This document shows, piece by piece, positions 18,484 to 26,252 of a stretch of 42,169 nucleotides of DNA; the stretch's first letter is position 1; every line of letters starts with the position of its first letter. Origin of the DNA: an uncultured Clostridia bacterium (GTDB lineage: Bacteria > Bacillota > Clostridia > TANB77 > CAG-508). The position numbers were made by a program, and so were the translations under genes. The notes beneath the pieces were generated by a model. That model did not search any database. It saw only the letters and a program-made list of their open reading frames with translations, and was not told the origin of the DNA. The DNA is taken from the NCBI GenBank assembly GCA_947588945.1, contig CANPZY010000014.1:1-42169 (forward strand), written 5' to 3'.

Positions 18484-18600
18484 TTTGTATTGAATAATCA
18501 AGATAAAGGAAGATATTATTTTAAAAAACAAAATGATGATACAATATATCATGATGTTATAAGAGAAATTAAAGAAAGAATAATAGAGGAGGAAAGATAA
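18484..18600 (+). pseudogene. In-frame C-terminal remnant of the NMP-kinase-like gene
   Basis: Thirty-eight sense codons follow the TAA of the kinase-like gene in the same frame and end at 18598-18600. The peptide (NNQDKGRYYF, then a charged helix ending IIEEER) fits the end of the family. The final codons also hold the ribosome site (GAGGAGG) of the next gene at 18606, so the original stop was five bases before that gene, as expected in this tight operon. One change at 18481 would restore a sense codon. Confidence 0.6.
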
Positions 18601-18605
18601 AGTTT

Positions 18606-19766
18606 ATGAAGATATCATTAGCAACAAATTATGAAGATGAATTAGTTGAAAAAGTAAAAAAATATCCGATATATGAAATTTATGGAAAATTAAAAAATGA
18701 TATTATCGGAGGAGGAAGACCAGATGATGAATTAAAAGATATTGAAACTATAAAATTTGAAAAACATGTAAAAAAAGTAAGAGAAAGTGGAATTAAATTT
18801 AATTATTTGCTAAATGGAAGCTGTTTAGCAAATAATGAACAAAATCCAGAATGGCAAGAAAAATTTAAGAAATTTTTAACATATCTTAAAGAAATTGGTG
18901 TAAATGCATTAACAGTTACAAACCCATATATTTTACAGTTAGTAAAAAAATATTTTGGTGATTATTTTACTATAAGAGTTTCAACATTTGCTTGTGTTGA
19001 TTCATTTGAAAGGGCTAAATATTGGGAAGATATGGGAGCTGACATTATATGTGCAGATTTTGTTAAGATAAATAGAGATTTTAAAAAATTAAAATATATG
19101 GTAGAAAATTTAAAGCATGCTAAAATAGAAATATTAGTTACAAATAGTTGCCTAAAAAATTGTCCAATGATTTTTACACATACTACATCATTATCACATG
19201 CATCAGATAAAACTTTAGGAAAAGAAAATTATGAAGATTGGAGTTTATTTTACTGTCAAGAGATACAAAACAATAAAAATGAAGAATACATAAAATCGCC
19301 TTGGGTTAGACCAGAAGATATTAAATATTATGAGAAAATAGGAATAGAACATTTTAAGATAACTGAAAGAGGATTTCCAACTGATGAATTAGTAAAAAGA
19401 GTAAAGGCATATGCAGATAGAAAATACAGTGGAAATTTAATTGATTTAATACAAGGACATGGATATCTTGATAAAAATGGTGAACAGAAATTAGAAAAAG
19501 TGAAAGTGAATACAAGGAAAGAGGCATATAATGAAATAAAAAGGGTTAGAGGATTAGGACAACCAAGAATTTACCCTAGACATATATATATTGATAATAA
19601 AAAATTAGATGGATTTATTGAATTTTTTATAAATGATAAATGCATAAATAATTGCAGTGCTTGTGATTACTGCAAAAATATATCAAAAAAAGTAATAACA
19701 AAAAATGAAGAAGTTTCAGATTATTTAAAGGAGTTATATAGTAAATATAATGAGTATAAAATATAA
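18606..19766 (+). CDS. Peptidase U32 family protein (UbiV/TrhP-like Fe-S protein)
   Basis: A 386-residue protein of the U32 superfamily. Members once called collagenases include UbiU/UbiV, TrhP and RlhA, which act in oxygen-independent hydroxylation of ubiquinone precursors or RNA bases. Seen are FNYLLNGSCLANNE at 65-78, the barrel segments GVNALTVTNPYI and RVSTFACVDSFERAKYW, and C182-x3-C186-P with C217, matching the cluster cysteines of UbiV. A last segment has C346, C350, C353 and C356 (CxxxCxxCxxC), which may complete or add an Fe-S site. GAGGAGG precedes the ATG by about eight bases. It overlaps the next gene by 17 bases. Substrate unknown; a hydroxylation step in this cluster's pathway is inference. 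Confidence 0.8.
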   Translation: MKISLATNYEDELVEKVKKYPIYEIYGKLKNDIIGGGRPDDELKDIETIKFEKHVKKVRESGIKFNYLLNGSCLANNEQNPEWQEKFKKFLTYLKEIGVNALTVTNPYILQLVKKYFGDYFTIRVSTFACVDSFERAKYWEDMGADIICADFVKINRDFKKLKYMVENLKHAKIEILVTNSCLKNCPMIFTHTTSLSHASDKTLGKENYEDWSLFYCQEIQNNKNEEYIKSPWVRPEDIKYYEKIGIEHFKITERGFPTDELVKRVKAYADRKYSGNLIDLIQGHGYLDKNGEQKLEKVKVNTRKEAYNEIKRVRGLGQPRIYPRHIYIDNKKLDGFIEFFINDKCINNCSACDYCKNISKKVITKNEEVSDYLKELYSKYNEYKI

Positions 19767-20418
19767 TAATGAATTAGAAGATTGGTATGATGTATATAAA
19801 AATCAAATAGAAAAAAGTGGCGGAAACAAATCATATATGGAATTTAAAATTAAACACAAGAAAAAATTAATTAAAATTCTAAAAAAAGAATGTAATAATG
19901 GAAAAATACTAGAAATTGGATCTGGTACTGGTATAGTTTGCTCACAATTAGCAAGTGAAGGATTTAATGTAACAGGTATAGATGTAAATGAAAATATTAT
20001 AAAGCTAGCTGAAGAATTAGAAAGAGAATATTTTGGAGAAAGAAAAGTTAAATATATAAAAAAATCTATGTTTGAACTTGATTTTCAAGAAAAGGAATTC
20101 GATTTAGCATACAGTGTAGGTGTATTAGAGCATTTTGATGATGATATGATAATGGATACAATTAAACAACAATTAAGAATTGCTAAAAAAGTTATAATAG
20201 TCATACCAACTAAATGGTTTGATGATGATGAAACACTTCATGGAGATGATAGATTTTTGACTTTAAAACATTGGAGAAATATGATAGACAAATCAGATGG
20301 AAAAATAATAAAAGAATATTCATATCCATTTAAACAAAAATATTATCAAAGAATAAAGAACATTAGAAAAATATTTAGACCTAAGGCATATAGGGTATTT
20401 TTAGTTGAGGAGAAATAA
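19750..20418 (+). CDS. Class I SAM-dependent methyltransferase
   Basis: A 222-residue Rossmann-fold methyltransferase. Motif I is ILEIGSGTGIVCSQLA near residues 53-68, followed by VTGIDVNENII (acidic residue for SAM ribose) and a motif IV region FDLAYSVGVLEHFDDD. The C-terminal part (TLHGDDRFLTLKHWRNM and a basic RIKNIRKIFRPKAYRV) has no feature that tells the acceptor. The start lies 17 bases inside the U32 gene; AAGGAG at 19729-19734 is rather far (15 bases), so coupled translation is likely. The next gene begins two bases after the stop. It probably methylates a pathway intermediate, small molecule more likely than nucleic acid. Confidence 0.88.
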   Translation: MSIKYNNELEDWYDVYKNQIEKSGGNKSYMEFKIKHKKKLIKILKKECNNGKILEIGSGTGIVCSQLASEGFNVTGIDVNENIIKLAEELEREYFGERKVKYIKKSMFELDFQEKEFDLAYSVGVLEHFDDDMIMDTIKQQLRIAKKVIIVIPTKWFDDDETLHGDDRFLTLKHWRNMIDKSDGKIIKEYSYPFKQKYYQRIKNIRKIFRPKAYRVFLVEEK

Positions 20419-20420
20419 AG

Positions 20421-22139
20421 ATGGTAGAAAGATTTCCAATTGTAAAGGCTGGACACATATTCAATGAATATTATAAGAAAAATAATGAAGAAAAAATATT
20501 AAAATATGAAGAAATTGAAGTGAATTATCCATGCAGATTAGATGCCATGGCAATTAACCCAGCAGCAGTTACATATAATGATACAATGGTATTTACACCA
20601 GGAGAGGTTGTAATATCAGCTGAAAAATATATTAATGTAAAAATAAAAGTTACAAATTTTGAAGGTGGAAAATTATTAATTTCCGATAGAACAAAAAGGA
20701 AAGTATTAATAAAACATGCATATTTACTAATGTGTGATGCACTCAATGTAAATCCTTCATTAGAAATTGATGTGGATGATAATGATATTCCAAAACATTG
20801 TGGTTTTGGTTCAAGTAGTTCAACAATTTCAGCAGTAGCAGTCGCAATAAACGAACTATATGGAAATCCAATTCTATTAAAAGATTTAATAAAATATTTA
20901 GCTTCTAATCATGGTGAAGAAGTAAGTGACTCTAATAATGATGATTTAAAAATTGTTCAATGCATAGGTGGAGGTGCAACTAATGGTCAAACAGATGAAG
21001 GAATAATCATTATAAGTGGTAAGGCTTGTACAATTTCAAAGATGAATTATAAAGGAGAAATACTAATAGGAATTCCGAATGATTTTGTTGAACAAGATGC
21101 AGATTTATTAATGACATTAGAAGAAGAAAATTTATGGAAATTTAAGAAAACAGGAGATGAATATAAAGATAAAATTGCATATAAATTTTTACATAGTGTA
21201 CTTCCAGATATGACAGAAGGCAAAATTGAATCTCTTGCAGATATTGTTTTTGATTATAGATTTAATATGGGAAGTATAGAAAATTGTTCTTTCGTATTTC
21301 CAAAAATGAATGATATTGCTAAAGAAATAAGAAAATTATATGAGACAAAACATTGTCAATTTTTGGCGTTATCATCTGTTGGACCAGCTTTCTTTACAAT
21401 TACTAATAAACCAGAAGATACACAATACTGTAAAGATGAAATGGAAAGATTAAATCTAAATGTTATTAAAACAAAAATATGTAATCATAAATATATAATA
21501 GCAAAATCAAAAATTATAGATTCTTTCTGGAAAGAAGACAATACCAATAAGCTATTTTATACGAAAAAACCAAGTAAATATATAACAAATGAAATTGAAA
21601 AAATTTTAGAAAATAATATTGTAAGAAAAGCAATTGATATTGGATGTGGTGGAGGAAGATATTCTAGATATTTAGCAAGTAAAAATATTAAAACTTTAGC
21701 CATAGATAAAAATATTGAAATGTTTAAGTATTGTAAAGAAGAAAAAAATATAATATATAAATACGGAAGAATGAGTAAAATTGAGGAAAAAGATGATGAA
21801 TTTGATTTAGCAATGTCAATTGGAGTTATTCATAATGCTACAAGTATCAATGAATATGAGCAATCATTTAAAGAAATATATAGAGTATTGAAACCAAAAG
21901 GATATGCAATTATTTCAATATTTACGAATGACATTATAACACCAGATTTAACTAAAAAGAAAGAAGAGTATCTTTATGAAATAGAAGAAAGATCACCTAT
22001 GATTTTGATGGGAAAAGAAGAAATAAAGCAGATTTTATTAAAAATAGGTTTTAAATTTATAAAAGAAATTGATGAACATATTACAGATGTTAGTGAGGTT
22101 GGAAAAAGAAATGTATGGTCAATTACATTACAAAAATAG
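20421..22139 (+). CDS. GHMP kinase - SAM methyltransferase fusion
   Basis: A 572-residue two-domain protein. Residues 1 to about 365 form a GHMP-superfamily kinase: VNYPCRLDAM near 34-43 (motif 1), the ATP loop KHCGFGSSSSTISA at 125-138 (motif 2), a glycine-rich GGGATNGQ at 183-190, and LSSVGPAFFTIT at 317-328 (motif 3). The arrangement recalls beta-ribofuranosylaminobenzene-phosphate synthase and archaeal-type members more than ordinary sugar kinases. Residues about 375-572 are a class I methyltransferase with AIDIGCGGGRYSRYLA at 404-419 and FDLAMSIGVIHN. GAGGAG precedes the ATG. Both activities in one chain suggest that one substrate is phosphorylated (or joined) and methylated in sequence. 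The substrate is unknown. Confidence 0.85.
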   Translation: MVERFPIVKAGHIFNEYYKKNNEEKILKYEEIEVNYPCRLDAMAINPAAVTYNDTMVFTPGEVVISAEKYINVKIKVTNFEGGKLLISDRTKRKVLIKHAYLLMCDALNVNPSLEIDVDDNDIPKHCGFGSSSSTISAVAVAINELYGNPILLKDLIKYLASNHGEEVSDSNNDDLKIVQCIGGGATNGQTDEGIIIISGKACTISKMNYKGEILIGIPNDFVEQDADLLMTLEEENLWKFKKTGDEYKDKIAYKFLHSVLPDMTEGKIESLADIVFDYRFNMGSIENCSFVFPKMNDIAKEIRKLYETKHCQFLALSSVGPAFFTITNKPEDTQYCKDEMERLNLNVIKTKICNHKYIIAKSKIIDSFWKEDNTNKLFYTKKPSKYITNEIEKILENNIVRKAIDIGCGGGRYSRYLASKNIKTLAIDKNIEMFKYCKEEKNIIYKYGRMSKIEEKDDEFDLAMSIGVIHNATSINEYEQSFKEIYRVLKPKGYAIISIFTNDIITPDLTKKKEEYLYEIEERSPMILMGKEEIKQILLKIGFKFIKEIDEHITDVSEVGKRNVWSITLQK

Positions 22140-23190
22140 TGATAAATATTGTATTTCATATAAAAATTACAGAGAAGATTATGCTCACATAAAATCAAAT
22201 AAAATAGATATGACGTTATCTGGAACATATTTGTCAAAATATCCATTTAGAAATATAAAAAAATATAAGTTAGATAAATATCCAAGTGAGGAAGAGAATC
22301 TTAAATTAATTGCAAGCATAAAAAATAAATATAAATTTTTTGATGAAAAATATTCTATAATACTTGGGGCTGGATCAAATGGGCTAATACAAAATATTTG
22401 CAAAATACTTTTGAAAGATGGTGGAAATCTGGTTATGCCATATTTATCATTTGAACAAGCAGAATATGCAACAAATTCTTTCAATGCGGAAACAAGAAAA
22501 GTATTTTTGGAAAATTATCAGATTAATCTTAAATTTATAGAAGAATCAATAGATACAAATACAAAAATGGTATATATATGTAATCCTAACAATCCAACAG
22601 GATTATTATTAGAAAATAAGGAAATAAAAAAATTAGTAAAAAAATATCCAAATATATATTTTATGATAGATGAATCTAATATAGAGTTTTCGTGGCAAGA
22701 GAGTTTATTAGAGACTGGAATATGCAAAAATATGATAGTATTAAAAAGTTTTTCAAAAGCATATGGACTGGCAAATTTAAGAATTGGATATTTAGTATGC
22801 GAGAATAAATTAAAAGAACTATATAAAGATAATGTAACAATAAATGAATTTTCTGGTATATCAACATATTATGCAAATAAAGTAATAAATAGCAATAATT
22901 ATAAGGATAATGTCAAGAAGATAAAGAAAGAAATTAATTATTTGAAAAATGAATTAAATAATGTTAAAATAAAAACACTTAATACTTATTCAAACACTTT
23001 ATTTACTGAAACTATATTTAAAGATGAATTTATTAAAATATTAAACCAACACAATATTTCTATTGTTCCTATTTGGGATCAAAATAATAAATTACATTTT
23101 AGAATTGCTTGTCAAAAACATAAAGTAAACAAATTGTTTATAAATGAGATGAAAAGTATAGAAAATATAGAGAAATATATAATATTATAG
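22111..23190 (+). CDS. PLP-dependent aminotransferase, HisC/CobD-like
   Basis: A 359-residue fold-type I PLP enzyme. Seen are LGAGSNGLIQNI (phosphate-binding side), CNPNNPTG with N158, DESNIEF with D187, and SFSKAYGLANLRIGY with the Schiff-base lysine K216 and R224. This set is shared by histidinol-phosphate aminotransferase and the threonine-phosphate decarboxylase CobD, which sequence inspection alone cannot separate. An in-frame ATG at 22069 exists, but the ATG at 22111, after GTGAGG, gives the normal length; it overlaps the GHMP fusion by 29 bases. Lying next to a GHMP kinase it could act on a phosphorylated amino acid or aminoalcohol, as CobD does after the kinase PduX; that parallel is inference. 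Confidence 0.85.
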   Translation: MYGQLHYKNSDKYCISYKNYREDYAHIKSNKIDMTLSGTYLSKYPFRNIKKYKLDKYPSEEENLKLIASIKNKYKFFDEKYSIILGAGSNGLIQNICKILLKDGGNLVMPYLSFEQAEYATNSFNAETRKVFLENYQINLKFIEESIDTNTKMVYICNPNNPTGLLLENKEIKKLVKKYPNIYFMIDESNIEFSWQESLLETGICKNMIVLKSFSKAYGLANLRIGYLVCENKLKELYKDNVTINEFSGISTYYANKVINSNNYKDNVKKIKKEINYLKNELNNVKIKTLNTYSNTLFTETIFKDEFIKILNQHNISIVPIWDQNNKLHFRIACQKHKVNKLFINEMKSIENIEKYIIL

Positions 23191-23202
23191 ATGGAGGAAA
23201 AT

Positions 23203-23790
23203 ATGGAAAAATTAGTTTATTTAACTACAAATCCTAATAAGGTAAACGAAGCAAATGAATTCTTTGGAAAAAAATATGGATTTAATTTAGAAATTGTAAA
23301 TCCGGATTTTGAAATATTAGAAATTCAGGCAGAAAGTTGTATAGACGTAGCAGCATTTAGTGCTGAATATGGAGCAAATAAATTAAATTTACCAGTATTG
23401 AAATCAGATAGTGGATTATATATTGATGCATTAGGAGGACTTCCTGGTCCATATAATCATTATTTTGATAAACAAATAGGTGTTGAAAAATTCTTGGAAT
23501 TGTTTAAAAATGAAAAAAATAGAAAAGCAAGATTAGAACATTGTTTTGCTTTTTGTGAACCAGGAAAAAAAGCAATTGTTTTTTCTGGAGGAGGTACAGG
23601 AACTATAGCATACGAAGCAAGAGGAACAAGAGGCAGATGGCATGACAAATTTTATATACCAGATGGAGAAACAAAAACTCTAAGTGAATTAAGAGATATA
23701 GACTATGAAAGAGAGGCAACATTTTGGGGAGATGCAAAAGATCAATTTGCTAATTGGTATATAAATAATTATTTAGCTAAAAAGCAATAG
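23203..23790 (+). CDS. ITPA/Ham1-family nucleoside triphosphate pyrophosphatase
   Basis: A 195-residue member of the Ham1/ITPase family, which cleaves non-canonical purine NTPs (ITP, XTP) to the monophosphate. Seen are YLTTNPNKVNEA at the start, KSDSGLYIDALGGLPGP near 68-83 and the late RDIDYER and FWGDAKDQFANWY. LPGPYNHYF in place of the bacterial RdgB-type PG-SAR segment recalls archaeal and eukaryotic ITPA proteins. GGAGG at 23193-23197 lies before the ATG at 23203, so that start is preferred over 23191. It ends the cluster and its stop lies in the loop of a small hairpin. It may clean up, or process, a nucleotide made by the pathway; a general housekeeping role is possible. Confidence 0.85.
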   Translation: MEKLVYLTTNPNKVNEANEFFGKKYGFNLEIVNPDFEILEIQAESCIDVAAFSAEYGANKLNLPVLKSDSGLYIDALGGLPGPYNHYFDKQIGVEKFLELFKNEKNRKARLEHCFAFCEPGKKAIVFSGGGTGTIAYEARGTRGRWHDKFYIPDGETKTLSELRDIDYEREATFWGDAKDQFANWYINNYLAKKQ

Positions 23791-23798
23791 TGCTTTTT
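23779..23798 (+). terminator. Weak terminator-like hairpin at the cluster end
   Basis: AAAAAGCA (23779-23786) pairs with TGCTTTTT (23791-23798) around ATAG, which contains the stop codon of the pyrophosphatase gene. Only two GC pairs support it, so termination may be partial and greA may be partly co-transcribed. Confidence 0.45.
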
Positions 23799-23834
23799 AT
23801 ATATATAATACATATAATTTAAGGAGGAGATGAT

Positions 23835-24317
23835 ATGACACAAATATTAAGAATTACAAAAACAGGGCTTGAAGAACTAAGCAAAGAATTAGAACTAAAA
23901 CAAAAAGAGCTTCGGAAATTAAGACAGTATAAGAGTCAGGAGGCTGAGAATGAAGGTGATGCATGGCATGATAATTTTGCATTTGAGCAAACCGAAATTA
24001 AGGAAAGGGCTCTAAATTATGAAATCAACGAATTAGAACATCAAATTAAAACAGCGGAACTTATTGAAACTGATCCTAATGAAGATGAAGGTATTATCAA
24101 AGAAGGGTCCAAGATTAGAGTATATATGGAATATGCTGATGGAGACGGCGAAGAAGATACATTCATTTTAACAGGTGGAAATGGAAAAATTAATGAAAAT
24201 AAAATTTCTATAAATTCACCGATTGGAAAATGCGTTTTAGGAAAAACAGCTGGATTTGAAGGGCAGTATAGTGTTAATGGAAATATTACTAAAATTAAAG
24301 TTTTAAAAGTCGAGTAA
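23835..24317 (+). CDS. greA: GreA/GreB-family transcription elongation factor
   Basis: A 160-residue factor that binds RNA polymerase and stimulates cleavage of backtracked RNA. It has the N-terminal coiled coil (TKTGLEELSKELE to about residue 80), with the acidic tip NEGDAWHDNFAFEQTE taking the place of the usual EGD-SENAEYE, and a C-terminal FKBP-like domain (EGSKIRVYM, SPIGKCVLGKTAG). The tip keeps two acidic residues in the right place. AAGGAGGAGATGAT is a strong ribosome site. Whether it is the main GreA or a second paralog cannot be told from one locus. A strong terminator follows. Confidence 0.9.
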   Translation: MTQILRITKTGLEELSKELELKQKELRKLRQYKSQEAENEGDAWHDNFAFEQTEIKERALNYEINELEHQIKTAELIETDPNEDEGIIKEGSKIRVYMEYADGDGEEDTFILTGGNGKINENKISINSPIGKCVLGKTAGFEGQYSVNGNITKIKVLKVE

Positions 24318-24368
24318 ATAACCTTTAAATTATTTGTATTAAAAATCAGAAATCTTATTAGAAAACTG

Positions 24369-24409
24369 AAAAACTATGTAGAATGTTAAGACATTCTACA
24401 TAGTTTTTT
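24369..24409. terminator. Strong bidirectional intrinsic terminator
   Basis: An 18-bp perfect stem, AAAAACTATGTAGAATGT at 24369-24386 and its exact complement at 24391-24408, encloses TAAG. It has an A-run on the left and a T-run on the right, so it can end greA on the plus strand and the convergent J-domain-like gene on the minus strand. Confidence 0.93.
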
Positions 24410-24454
24410 ATAATTTTTATGGAAAAAATATTAAGCATATGATAGAATAAAAAA

Positions 24455-24928
24455 TTAAATTTCTAAATTATCTTTATATTCTTTTGTTGAGTTATGTTCT
24501 TCTTTAGATTCACTTTTTTTTGTAGAATGCATATTATTTTTTGGTGGAAGTTTTCCAAAATTACCTTTGTAAATTGGAATAAAAGAGATTTCAGTATTAA
24601 CTGAATTATTATTTGAATTTTGTTGTTCATTTGAAGATTGATTCTTAGATTCCTTTTCGGAATTAGCAATAAGTTCATCATATTTTTTTCTATCGCTCTC
24701 TGTTTTTATAGCTTCATAAGCTTCATCTAAAAGTTTTAAATAATCATCATCTAATAGTTCTTTTAATTCAGGAATAGAGTGTTGTTCTTTATTATCAGCA
24801 CACTTTTTTATCATTTGAAAATATTGTTTTCTTTTATTTAAATAGTTTTCTTTAACCATTTCATCTGTCAAAGTTCCTTTTTGTTTTGCTAAACTTAGAT
24901 TAAATAATTTATAAAAATCAGTTTCCAT
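24455..24928 (-). CDS. J-domain-like protein without HPD motif
   Basis: A 157-residue protein whose first 90 residues resemble a DnaJ J-domain: it opens with DFYKLFNLS, has a helix with YLNKRKQYFQMIKK in place of the helix II basic face, and closes with LLDEAYEAIKTESDRKKYDELI, the classic end of helix III and IV. The HPD tripeptide needed to stimulate Hsp70 is absent; the loop instead holds CADNKEQHSIPEL. The rest is a low-complexity Ser/Asn/Gln/Lys tail with no membrane segment. AGGAG precedes the ATG by nine bases. It lies 37 bases after tRNA-Thr on the same strand and may share its transcript. A scaffold or degenerate co-chaperone is possible. Confidence 0.75.
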   Translation of the reverse strand: METDFYKLFNLSLAKQKGTLTDEMVKENYLNKRKQYFQMIKKCADNKEQHSIPELKELLDDDYLKLLDEAYEAIKTESDRKKYDELIANSEKESKNQSSNEQQNSNNNSVNTEISFIPIYKGNFGKLPPKNNMHSTKKSESKEEHNSTKEYKDNLEI

Positions 24929-24965
24929 TATTAGTTTCTCCTATCATACAAAATTAATATATTTT

Positions 24966-25041
24966 TGGAGCCATTAGTGAGAATCGAACTCACGACCTAC
25001 AGGTTACGAATCTGTTGCTCTACCAACTGAGCTATAATGGC
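24966..25041 (-). tRNA. tRNA-Thr (anticodon CGU)
   Basis: A complete 76-nt cloverleaf on the minus strand: acceptor arm GCCATTA paired with TAATGGC, D-arm AGCTCAGTTGGTAGAGC, anticodon stem ACAGA/CCTGT (with one non-standard pair) holding loop TTCGTAA, T-arm with GTTCGATTC, discriminator T and encoded CCA. The anticodon CGT (plus-strand 25006-25008) reads ACG threonine. Confidence 0.96.
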
Positions 25042-25261
25042 ATATAAAATAACAAAATTATTTTAACATAAAAAATAAATAATTACTAGATTTAAATTAT
25101 AATTTTTATAAAAAGTTTATTAGTTTACAAAATCGTTTTAATTTTTTTATATAAAAAATTTAATAATTATGAAAATAATTATAATTAAAAGATATAAAAT
25201 AAGTATAGATTTTTTTTTATGTATATGATAAAATAACCTTACCTAAATATTGAAAGGAGAA

Positions 25262-25283
25262 ATATGGCTTTATATTGCCATAT
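25262..25283 (+). promoter_or_regulatory. Hairpin between AAGGAG and the ftsY start
   Basis: ATATGGC (25262-25268) and GCCATAT (25277-25283) form a perfect 7-bp stem. AAGGAG at 25255-25260 ends one base before it and the ftsY ATG at 25293 lies nine bases after it, so folding would bring the ribosome site to about ten bases from ftsY while hiding the leader ATG at 25264. Confidence 0.5.
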
Positions 25284-25290
25284 AATATAA
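25264..25290 (+). CDS. Possible eight-codon leader peptide before ftsY
   Basis: ATG at 25264 follows AAGGAG (25255-25260) by three bases and opens a frame of eight codons (MALYCHII) ending at TAA 25288-25290, two bases before the ftsY ATG. It may couple translation to ftsY or simply be a by-product of the hairpin. The spacing of three is short for efficient starts. Confidence 0.35.
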   Translation: MALYCHII

Positions 25291-25292
25291 TT

Positions 25293-26171
25293 ATGAGTTT
25301 TTTTGATAAACTTAGGCAAGGGCTAAGTAAAACAAAGATAAATTTTAGTTTTAAAAAAGTAGATGAAGAATTACTTGAAGAGCTTGAAGAAAAATTAATA
25401 ATGGCAGATGTAGGATTTGATACAACTGAAGAAATAATATCAAGCCTTAGAGAAAAAATAAAAAAACAAAATATTACAGAGACAGAAGATGTAAAAAGTA
25501 TTTTGAGAGAAGAAATTTGCAAGATATTTGATGGTTTAGATCAAAATTTAGATATTGAAAAAAAACCAGCAGTAATTTTAATGGTTGGAGTAAATGGATC
25601 AGGAAAAACTACTTCAATTGGAAAAATAGCAAATAAATATCATAATCAAGGAAAAAAAGTTATTGTAGCAGCAGGTGATACATTTAGAGCAGCAGCAGTT
25701 GAGCAGTTAGAAGTGTGGACAAATCGTGCAAATTGTATGTTAGTAAAAGGAAAAGAAAATCAAGATCCATCTTCTGTAATTTTTGATGCATGCAAAAGAG
25801 CAAAAGAAGAAAATGCAGATATATTAATTTGTGATACAGCTGGAAGATTACAAAATAAAAAGAATTTAATGGATGAATTAGAAAAAATGAAAAAAATCAT
25901 AGATAGAGAGCTTCCAGATTCATCAAAAGAAATATTACTAGTAATAGATGGTTCAACTGGACAAAATGCAATATCACAATTAAAAGCTTTTAAAGAAACA
26001 ACAGGAATAACAGGTTTAGTTCTTACAAAGCTTGATGGAACTGCAAAGGGAGGAATAATAATTAGACTTGCAAAAGAAGAAAGAGTACCAGTAAAATTTA
26101 TTGGGGTTGGAGAACAAATAGATGACATGGAAACGTTTAATAGTAAAGATTTTATAAATGCTATTATTTAA
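25293..26171 (+). CDS. ftsY: Signal recognition particle receptor FtsY
   Basis: The 292-residue SRP-receptor GTPase that docks ribosome-SRP complexes at the membrane. The N-terminus SFFDKLRQGLSKTK is the amphipathic helix usual for short Firmicutes FtsY without the long acidic A domain. Then come the N domain, G1 GVNGSGKTT at 99-107, DTFRAAAVEQL at 129-139, CDTAGR and TKLDGTAKGG. An in-frame TTG at 25275 would add six residues, but the ATG at 25293 matches the family start. No ribosome site lies directly before that ATG; the nearest AAGGAG is separated from it by a hairpin and a tiny frame. No ffh or smc is adjacent. Confidence 0.96.
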   Translation: MSFFDKLRQGLSKTKINFSFKKVDEELLEELEEKLIMADVGFDTTEEIISSLREKIKKQNITETEDVKSILREEICKIFDGLDQNLDIEKKPAVILMVGVNGSGKTTSIGKIANKYHNQGKKVIVAAGDTFRAAAVEQLEVWTNRANCMLVKGKENQDPSSVIFDACKRAKEENADILICDTAGRLQNKKNLMDELEKMKKIIDRELPDSSKEILLVIDGSTGQNAISQLKAFKETTGITGLVLTKLDGTAKGGIIIRLAKEERVPVKFIGVGEQIDDMETFNSKDFINAII

Positions 26172-26252
26172 TAAAATGAGCAATAAAAATCAAAAAAGTT
26201 AAACAATAAATAATAAAGAATTAATAATTAAGTATTGAGTATTAAGCATTTA

